From Pseudomonadota bacterium (GTDB lineage: Bacteria; Pseudomonadota; Gammaproteobacteria; Burkholderiales; Burkholderiaceae_B): a stretch of 55,043 nt of DNA. The stretch spans positions 1 to 55,043 of the forward strand of contig JAFACG010000014.1 of the NCBI GenBank assembly GCA_023425645.1. The letters run 5' to 3'. Under the pieces are notes generated by a model. The model saw nothing but the letters and a program-made list of their open reading frames with translations, was not told where the DNA came from and did not search any database. Shown piece after piece: positions 49,475 through 55,043 of the stretch; position 1 is the first letter of the stretch; each line of letters opens with the position of its first letter. A program made the translations under genes and the position numbers.

Positions 49475-50974
49475 TCAGGAACCGACCGCCCCTGCCGGGT
49501 TGGACTCCCCTGCCGCATGCCGGGCGGAGTACCGGGCCAGAATGGGCAGGAGCGCCACCGCCACCACCGCGCATCCGGTCGCGGCAAGGCCCAGGATATT
49601 GAACAGGCGCGTATAGATGGGCAGCGTCTGCAACGGATCGGTCAAGTTCACAGGTACGTGGGCGATATTGGCGACTACGCTGCCCAGGTATTGCGCCACC
49701 CCCGTTGAAATGAAATACGCTCCCATCATGAAACCCGACATGCGCGCAGGCACATAACGGGCGATCATGGCCAGGCCCAACGCACTGACGAGGATCTCTC
49801 CCATCGTGTAGAAGAAATAGCCTGCAACCATGAGCCAGGAAGAGACCGTGCCCCCGTCCGCCAGGTACTCGGCGGCGCCGAAGATGAAAAATCCCACGGC
49901 CACGGTTACGAAGCCCAGGAAGAACTTCACGGATATGGGCGGATCCATGTCGCGGCGGGCCAGCCAGTCGTAAAGCATGGCCATGGGGGGACTGGCGATA
50001 ATGATGATGAGCGGATTCAAGGCCTGAAACTGGGCAGGCGAAAAGTTGAACAGATGCACACCCAGAATATCGAACGCGGGCCGCACGTTATGCAGGGCGA
50101 ACAGTGTCAGCGAGGTGGCCATCTGCTGATAGAAAATGAAGAAGAAAATACTCTGCAGCGTCAGAATCAGCGCCACCGTCAATCCGGCGCGCTCAGGCCC
50201 CACAGTCTTGCGGATCATATTGCCGAAGATGAGCAGTACGATGAAGCTCGCGGTATATATGCATATGGCCGCCAGCTCGCCATGCTGCAGCACGAAGGCC
50301 ACCATGGCAACAACCGCCGCGCTGCCGGCCAGTACGGCCAGCAAGGCCCAGAGACGCAGGGGCCGGGCATCGGAAGGCGAATTCACTCTGGCCAGCGTCT
50401 GTCGCATGAACGCATAATTGACCAGCCCCACCAGCAAGCCGGCCAGGCTCAGGGCAAACGCCTGGCGCCAGCCCCAACGCGCCTGTATCCATGGGGTGGC
50501 CAGCATGGACAAGGTGGACCCGACATTGACGGCCATATAGTAGATCGTGAATGCGCTATCCAATTTTTCGGGCGTGTCGGCGAAAATCTGACGCACAAGG
50601 TTGCCCGCATTGGCCTTGAACAGGCCATTGCCCACGACAATGACGCCCAGGCTGACAAAGAGCGCCGTCACGCCATGCCCGCCGGCGGCAAGCAGGAAAT
50701 AGCCGAGGGCCAGAACCATTGCGCCCAGAATCATGGTGCGCCGGGTGCCCAGCACCTGGTCGCCGATCCAGCCCCCAACCGCGGGCATGGCATAGACCAA
50801 TGCGCCGAACACGCCCCAGGTCAGGTTGGCCTGGACATCGGGGAACCCCAGCCGGCCAACCATGAACAGCACCATCAAGGCGGCCATGCCGTAAAAACCG
50901 AAACGCTCCCACAATTCTATGAGCCACAAGGTTGAAAAAGAACGGATTCGTGGTGAAAAGGTGGCGAACAGCAT
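49475..50974 (-). CDS. POT/PTR2-family peptide transporter
   Basis: The 499-residue inner-membrane protein is a proton-coupled oligopeptide transporter: WLIELWERFGFYGMAALMVLFMVG (E-x-E-R-F-type motif), GWIGDQVLGTRRTMILGA, GNGLFKANAGNLV and FTIYYMAVNVGSTLSMLATPWI (PTR2 signature). It imports di- and tripeptides. The start is ATG 50974 with AGGAGGGAG upstream. It lies 47 bases from the OprD-type porin stop and is probably in one operon with it (porin then transporter), giving an outer- and inner-membrane route for peptides. Confidence 0.92.
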   Translation of the reverse strand: MLFATFSPRIRSFSTLWLIELWERFGFYGMAALMVLFMVGRLGFPDVQANLTWGVFGALVYAMPAVGGWIGDQVLGTRRTMILGAMVLALGYFLLAAGGHGVTALFVSLGVIVVGNGLFKANAGNLVRQIFADTPEKLDSAFTIYYMAVNVGSTLSMLATPWIQARWGWRQAFALSLAGLLVGLVNYAFMRQTLARVNSPSDARPLRLWALLAVLAGSAAVVAMVAFVLQHGELAAICIYTASFIVLLIFGNMIRKTVGPERAGLTVALILTLQSIFFFIFYQQMATSLTLFALHNVRPAFDILGVHLFNFSPAQFQALNPLIIIIASPPMAMLYDWLARRDMDPPISVKFFLGFVTVAVGFFIFGAAEYLADGGTVSSWLMVAGYFFYTMGEILVSALGLAMIARYVPARMSGFMMGAYFISTGVAQYLGSVVANIAHVPVNLTDPLQTLPIYTRLFNILGLAATGCAVVAVALLPILARYSARHAAGESNPAGAVGS

Positions 50975-51021
50975 CTCTCCCTCCTTCTGCCTGGGGCAGG
51001 GCAAGCATCAAATGATGTGGC

Positions 51022-52380
51022 TTAGAAAAATTCCACCGGGACGTTGATCATCAATCGGACGGAATCGCTGGTCGCATCCGAATAGTGCGCAGAGCAGACG
51101 TGATGCATCACGGAGAGCGCCACCGTCGACCCTTTCAGCGGTGACGACTGAACGGTATAGGCGGGAATCACCCCGACTTCGTAATGGGGCCCATGCACCG
51201 GTTCGCTATTGGACCAGTACAGATCACGTCCCGGAGTCCCAGGAGACATGTGGTACGCGGCATTGCTGGCATCCGCGCCCCAGCCTTTCACTCCCCAGAG
51301 GGTGATGTTCAAGCCCGGCGCGCCGTAGTCCCGCATATCAATGGCATAGCGCAGTTGGATGGAACGCTCGTGCGGCGCGTTGTAGTCCACGTCCATGGAG
51401 TTGGCCAGACGGATGTCGGCGGTTTCTCCCAGGTAATCGAAGAACTGATCGCTCAGTATCTGCTGGAAGGCCAGCGTCACGGCATGCGCTCGATGGCGGG
51501 CTGTCAACGCGATGCTGTAGGCGTCATTGCGGATGTCCCCGCCGCGCGCCTGCCCGGTATCCTGGGTGTGGTAATAATCCACGCGCCCCGTCCACTGCAG
51601 ATCCTCGGGCTTGCCAATGCTGTGCTGAGCGCTGACATAGAACCGGTTCCATACGTCGCGGGCCTGATTGGCGCTCACGGTGAACTGGGTATCCTTGCCG
51701 GCCTGGTACGTGCCGCCTACATAGGAAAATCGCGAAACAGGCGCCCGAGTATATTCCGTGGTGAGCCGTTGCAGCCTGTCCTGGCCGCGGGGCACGACCC
51801 TGTCGACGCTGCCCGCCGTCAGCTTCAAGCCCGGAATATCCTCGCTGACGAAGGAGCCGCCCCTGAATGTGGGAGGCAGAGCGCGGTTGTCATGCGGCAC
51901 CAGGTAGTGGGCATCCGCCTCGGGCAGCAACAGGCCGTACTTCAGCAGGCTGTCCTTGGCGCGGGCCTGCACGTCCCATTGCCCGATATAGGCCCACCCA
52001 CGTTGTTTCCAGCTGTCCGGCGAACCGGCGTGCGCCATATTTCCCGCATGCTTGTCGGCCGCGAGCGTCAGCGCGGAGAACAAGGACGCGCTGGCGGCAA
52101 ACCCGATCGGCCCTGGGGTCCAGCCGGATGAAATCCACGGCCGTGCGCCGAGCACCGAGGCGCTGCGTTCGGGTTGACCTTTCATGTTCAGGTAGTCGTT
52201 GTAGCTGCGCAGCTTCAGGCCGGCATGGCTGCCCCGGAAAAAACCCTGGTCATCGGCCGGCGGGCCGGACTCCCCTTGCGCTTGCAAGGGCAAGGCCAAG
52301 GTCAACGCCCAGAGCGCAAAAGCAAGCGCACACAGACGGCGCCGGTGAAATAAAAAGTGAAAAGGCCAGCAGTGGCTCAT
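51022..52380 (-). CDS. OprD-family outer-membrane porin
   Basis: The 452-residue protein has a signal peptide (LCALAFALWALTLALPLQAQ) and the OprD pattern: GFFRGSHAGLKLRSYNDYLN, KYGLLLPEADAHYLVPHDNRALPPTFRGGSF, RFSYVGGTYQAGKDTQF, YHTQDTG, YALD-like YAIDMRDYGAPGLNITLWGVKGW, and a final Phe (VPVEFF) for outer-membrane insertion. OprD porins admit amino acids, peptides or organic acids. It is the first gene of a probable operon with the POT transporter. AAAGGAG precedes the ATG, and an inverted repeat lies upstream. Confidence 0.9.
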   Translation of the reverse strand: MSHCWPFHFLFHRRRLCALAFALWALTLALPLQAQGESGPPADDQGFFRGSHAGLKLRSYNDYLNMKGQPERSASVLGARPWISSGWTPGPIGFAASASLFSALTLAADKHAGNMAHAGSPDSWKQRGWAYIGQWDVQARAKDSLLKYGLLLPEADAHYLVPHDNRALPPTFRGGSFVSEDIPGLKLTAGSVDRVVPRGQDRLQRLTTEYTRAPVSRFSYVGGTYQAGKDTQFTVSANQARDVWNRFYVSAQHSIGKPEDLQWTGRVDYYHTQDTGQARGGDIRNDAYSIALTARHRAHAVTLAFQQILSDQFFDYLGETADIRLANSMDVDYNAPHERSIQLRYAIDMRDYGAPGLNITLWGVKGWGADASNAAYHMSPGTPGRDLYWSNSEPVHGPHYEVGVIPAYTVQSSPLKGSTVALSVMHHVCSAHYSDATSDSVRLMINVPVEFF

Positions 52381-52393
52381 AAAGGGCTCCTTT

Positions 52394-52416
52394 GCGTGAC
52401 CAGACGATTGTCACGC
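52394..52416. promoter_or_regulatory. Inverted repeat before the oprD-type gene
   Basis: GCGTGAC (52394-52400) and GTCACGC (52410-52416) form a perfect 7-bp repeat with a nine-base spacer, 14 bases upstream of the start codon. It is a likely operator for a regulator of peptide uptake. Confidence 0.55.
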
Positions 52417-53434
52417 TTCCAAAAACAGCGGTTTCAGGTAACGCCGGAATTTCTGGCAGAAAAATGGCGCTTGTTGACGCCAGCATTGGATTGCCGTCAC
52501 TTTTGATGACCATGAATCCATGGAACGTAAATTTACTCCTAAGCTTTTTTTATGGCACTCTGGATTACCCTGACAATGCAATATATTAAATATTCAAGCC
52601 CATCAATAAATCGGATTATTTATTGTAATTATTAATAATTCTTATCGCCATAACCCACCCAAAACCAAGGACATCTAAATGTAAATTTTAATCGCTGTGT
52701 TAGAGCAAGACTTTAATCATCATTGAATATAACGAAAAAAATCATTTCGGATATTTTATATTCCAAAACAGAATCATTCGTGCTTAAAAAATATATGGCG
52801 TGTACGTTTTTTATTATTGATCCGCCTCGGGCCATGTACCTGGGCCGCGTCATGTTCAACATCTTGACGCCTCCCACGCCTGCCCATGCCAGATGCGGCC
52901 AGGCCGCAAGAAGCCATGCCTGCCCCTGTGTGCTTGAGCAGATTGACCTTGGCTTCAGCCGGTACCCAGCATACAGCCCTCCGGAAGTTTGCTAGCGTAT
53001 TAGTTGCGCTTATTTGCTTCCACAACCACCTGGAGCGCAAAAAAACCATATAGTACTTAACAAGTTTATTATTGATAAAATTTCAAAAACAGCAAAAAAA
53101 ACATTCAATTCACAGAAACACATCATTATCAACCAATTCACCATTAAATAAAAAACAAACATTTTCAGCATTAAGCAGAATTCGAAAATTTACAGCCACA
53201 AAATCAGGCAAACTAACAAAAATCCACTTTAAATCAGATTCGAAAATCCTTGACAGCCATCCAAAAAAACTTGCTAAATTTATTTTATCCATAAACCGCG
53301 CCACCCATATCAGCAAAAAAATCAATCCACTTATAAATATCATATTTAGAATGGCAAATAACCACACCGCTCAAGCTCTCTAGCTAATCACACTAAAACC
53401 AAACCAAGGGCTATTTTTATTATGAGGTTCAACC
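52417..53434. other. AT-rich, gene-poor stretch with a GC-rich islet
   Basis: About 1 kb with strikingly low GC at 52540-52800 and 53045-53420, and a GC-rich islet at about 52810-53040. Frames of 85-103 codons are open on both strands at 53072-53383, but they consist of residues expected from A/T-rich DNA and lack good ribosome sites. I call no gene here. It may hold the promoters of the oprD-type and GrpB-family genes, or be an acquired remnant. Confidence 0.5.
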
Positions 53435-53953
53435 ATGCCGGAAATCGAAGAGTCTGTGCATCTCCTGAGCCACAGGCCTGAATGGCGTATCCAGGCGAAA
53501 GAAGAAGCCTATCGAATCTCCAAGGAATTAGGCATACCCATTTCAGACATCGAACACATTGGAAGCACAGCCGTCGAAGGCCTGGTGGCCAAGCCAATCG
53601 TCGACCTGATGCTGGGTACAAGGAAACCGCCGACCGAAAAATTCCACGCTGCGCTCGCGGCGCTGGGCTATGAATGGCTAGGCGACTTTCCGGGACGTTC
53701 GTACTTTCGCAAGAGAGGCGAGCGCAATTTCAATGCGCATGTCGTCGTGAAAAATGGCGACCACTGGAAGAACAATCTCTTGTTGCGCGATTACCTGCGT
53801 CGCAATAAAGCTGCCCGAGCACGGTACGCCCAGGCCAAGCAGGCCGCCATTTCATCCGGTCACGCCACGCTGCTGTCCTATTCGGCCGCGAAAGAACCGG
53901 CCCTGTCGTCCTTGCTGCGGGAAGCGGCGTCAGTTCACAAGAAGAACCAGTGA
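53435..53953 (+). CDS. GrpB/UPF0157-family protein (second copy)
   Basis: The 172-residue protein has the family signature IEHIGSTAVEGLVAKPIVDLML, then RSYFRKRGERNFNAHVVV, LLLRDYLRRNKAARARYAQAK and a C-terminal helix. It is shorter than the copy at 38193-38798 and lacks its N-terminal extension. The two differ widely, so they are not a recent duplication. GAGG lies upstream of the ATG. It follows the AT-rich stretch and has a less GC-rich start than its surroundings. Function is unproven. Confidence 0.88.
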   Translation: MPEIEESVHLLSHRPEWRIQAKEEAYRISKELGIPISDIEHIGSTAVEGLVAKPIVDLMLGTRKPPTEKFHAALAALGYEWLGDFPGRSYFRKRGERNFNAHVVVKNGDHWKNNLLLRDYLRRNKAARARYAQAKQAAISSGHATLLSYSAAKEPALSSLLREAASVHKKNQ

Positions 53954-53979
53954 GCTTGCTTGTTTCGTCCGGCGCCGAT

Positions 53980-54093
53980 TCACCGCAGCTCCAGTTTCGC
54001 CAGCGAACGCTGAATCCGCAGGTAGATCACATGATCCAACCATGCTCGGAACCGATCCAGCAATGCGTGCGGATGATATTGCTGCAGATCCAT
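53980..54093 (-). CDS. Possible 37-aa small protein
   Basis: ATG 54093 is preceded by AGAGG at a five-base distance. The peptide MDLQQYHPHALLDRFRAWLD... is basic and helical, ending KLELR. Only the ribosome site and the residue composition support it. No family is known. Confidence 0.3.
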   Translation of the reverse strand: MDLQQYHPHALLDRFRAWLDHVIYLRIQRSLAKLELR

Positions 54094-54306
54094 TCCGGCC
54101 TCTGATGGCGACACTCTTTCCGTTCTTGACACCAGAAACCCAGGAGACGAAAGCTTGCTGCTTGCCGGCGGGCGCCATCGCTGGACAAACTTATTCCTGA
54201 AGCAACGGCCGCCTGAGCTTTCTTTGCCCGCAGACCCTGCCCATCCGGCAGACTCGCCCTGAACACCTTCTTGGTTCAAGCCCTGGACCATCTGCCGGCG
54301 CCACGC

Positions 54307-54504
54307 CTAGAACAATCTTCTCCTGCGCGTGTCGGCAGGTTCGTCCAGTTCCAGCCCAAACTGACTCAAATACCAGGCGGCATTGCGCAGGTTCTCCACG
54401 GTAGCGTCATCCAGGCGGCCCAGTGATGCGGCATTCAGCGCCCCATGTGCATTATTTTGCATGTCCCGGAACAGAAACAGGCTCGGTTCGACCAGCCGGC
54501 TCAC
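54307..54504 (-). CDS. Uncertain short ORF (65 aa)
   Basis: This GTG-start frame reads FLFRDMQNNAHGALNAASLG, then RLDDATVENLRNAAWYLSQF and ends TRRRRLF. The composition looks protein-like and the start lies 14 bases after the stop of the upstream 111-codon gene, but the ribosome site overlaps the start codon. It may be the tail of a broken gene. Function is unknown. Confidence 0.25.
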   Translation of the reverse strand: MSRLVEPSLFLFRDMQNNAHGALNAASLGRLDDATVENLRNAAWYLSQFGLELDEPADTRRRRLF

Positions 54505-54518
54505 CTCTTGAACCGTTC

Positions 54519-54854
54519 TTATAGGATAGGTAGAAATTTATAAGACCGCCGAACCGTGCTTATAAAAAGACCCAACTCATTCAAAATCTGCGATGCGGCG
54601 AGCTGATTCCTTGTCTTCCTCGCTTGACGCAAAGCGTTGCCGAAACTCTGCAGAGGCTGACGAAGCCGTGCATAAATCTCGCGCGCCACTGCTTTGCGAA
54701 TATCGAGCAGCATGGTGTAGGCCTGCTGCTCTTCCCTCTCAGTGACGATGTCGCGCATCGCAGATCGAGCTCTATCAACACATTTCTGTCCAAATAATAT
54801 CGACATGCCTGCCAAATTCGTCTCGGACACAGACCGGAGATAAATTTTCAGCAT
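54519..54854 (-). CDS. Hypothetical protein (111 aa) next to the IS
   Basis: ATG 54854 with GAGAAG upstream is preferred to the TTG at 54881. The product is mostly helical and basic (MLKIYLRSVSETNLAGMSIL, DIRKAVAREIYARLRQPLQ, GNALRQARKTRNQLAASQIL). No known motif was recognised. The codon use is less GC-rich than in the core genes, and the gene lies about 70 bases from an IS3-family end, both of which point to accessory DNA. Confidence 0.45.
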   Translation of the reverse strand: MLKIYLRSVSETNLAGMSILFGQKCVDRARSAMRDIVTEREEQQAYTMLLDIRKAVAREIYARLRQPLQSFGNALRQARKTRNQLAASQILNELGLFISTVRRSYKFLPIL

Positions 54855-54923
54855 GGGCTTCTCAGCGAACAAACTTAACAAAGACGTTGCCAGCTCCTGC
54901 CCACGCTCCGCAGGGGCCTATAG

Positions 54924-55043
54924 TGGACCCCAAATTTGAGACGGGGGTTTAAGCTGTCGTCCGCGAAAGGATGGTAGCGAATGAGTGAAGGTAAAAAGCG
55001 CAGGGTGCACAGCGCCGAGTTTAAGGCCAAGGTGGGACTGGAA
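54924..55043 (+). mobile_element. Start of a second IS3-family element (partial)
   Basis: The element begins about 54924 with TGGACCCCAAATTTGAGACG, a TG-start end typical of IS3-family inverted repeats, followed after 37 bases by an orfA start. It differs from the element at window position 1. Its right end is outside the window. Confidence 0.7.
54981..55043 (+). CDS. IS3-family transposase OrfA (partial)
   Basis: The frame begins MSEGKKRRVHSAEFKAKVGL, the usual beginning of an IS3-family OrfA HTH protein. It continues beyond the window. AAGG lies ten bases before the ATG, a weak fit, but the start agrees with the family. Confidence 0.85.
   Translation, partial: MSEGKKRRVHSAEFKAKVGLE

Noticed and set aside
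52723..52995. A 90-codon frame across the AT-rich/GC-rich border
   Set aside because: Its residue composition changes abruptly with base composition and there is no Shine-Dalgarno. It looks accidental.
53072..53383. A 103-codon gene, or its 85-codon antisense partner, in the AT-rich stretch
   Set aside because: Both are Lys/Asn/Ile- or Phe/Leu-rich, as any A/T-rich DNA would give. Neither has a convincing ribosome site.

Overview
The window is GC-rich with tightly packed genes. It carries several markers typical of the Alcaligenaceae (Burkholderiales): a NicC/BpsR-type nicotinate locus, DUF4148, a solitary tandem glycine riboswitch and nadA-nadB. A Bordetella- or Achromobacter-like bacterium is the best guess. 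This rests on gene content and codon use read by eye, not on a database search. Both window edges lie inside different IS3-family elements.

Region 1 (1-5023) is a decayed mobilizable element inserted at a tRNA-Val(GAC) gene. From left to right it holds an IS3-family end, a relaxase cut off by that IS, an HNH_5 endonuclease with a probable C-terminal frameshift, two tiny genes, and a P4-type tyrosine integrase broken by one in-frame TGA. An unannotated array of CGGACA boxes phased at exactly 10 bp lies between the integrase and the tRNA.

Region 2 (5024-23400) is chromosomal housekeeping: a YkgJ-type Cys-cluster protein, an aldo/keto reductase, nadA-nadB behind two palindromes, and a tandem glycine riboswitch ahead of a DadA-like oxidase. 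A FAN1-type VRR-NUC nuclease is coupled to an XPD/DinG-like helicase that carries its own N-terminal RecB/Cas4-like nuclease motif. Next come a MarR/EamA pair, a nitroreductase, a LysR/SDR pair, a head-to-head ptsJ/yggS pair (both vitamin B6-related), and an ArsR-SRPBCC-ClpP operon.

Region 3 (23400-39000) holds an ACS-family MFS transporter, nicC and a divergent bpsR/nicR-like regulator, and nnrS under a near-perfect NsrR box. It continues with a secreted PIG-L deacetylase with a propeller-like tail, an envelope protein made of PPC repeats, a DapA-like aldolase/lyase, an ArsR/DHA2 efflux pair, an APH(3')-like phosphotransferase, a membrane protein of unknown function, a DUF72 protein and a GrpB-family protein.

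Region 4 (39000-52400) holds an uncharacterised catabolic operon (VanB-like reductase, VanA-like Rieske oxygenase, TIM-barrel protein, LysR). It is followed by a DUF4148 repeat protein and an EmrB-EmrA-NodT tripartite pump with a divergent TetR. The same CTAAC-N3-GTTAG operator occurs three times here, twice at the pump and once in front of the DUF4148 gene. A scar then fuses an AraC fragment to an aspartate racemase fragment, next to a POT peptide transporter and an OprD-type porin.

Region 5 (52400-55043) is an AT-rich, gene-poor stretch unlike its surroundings, then a second GrpB-family gene, small uncertain ORFs, and the start of another IS3-family element.
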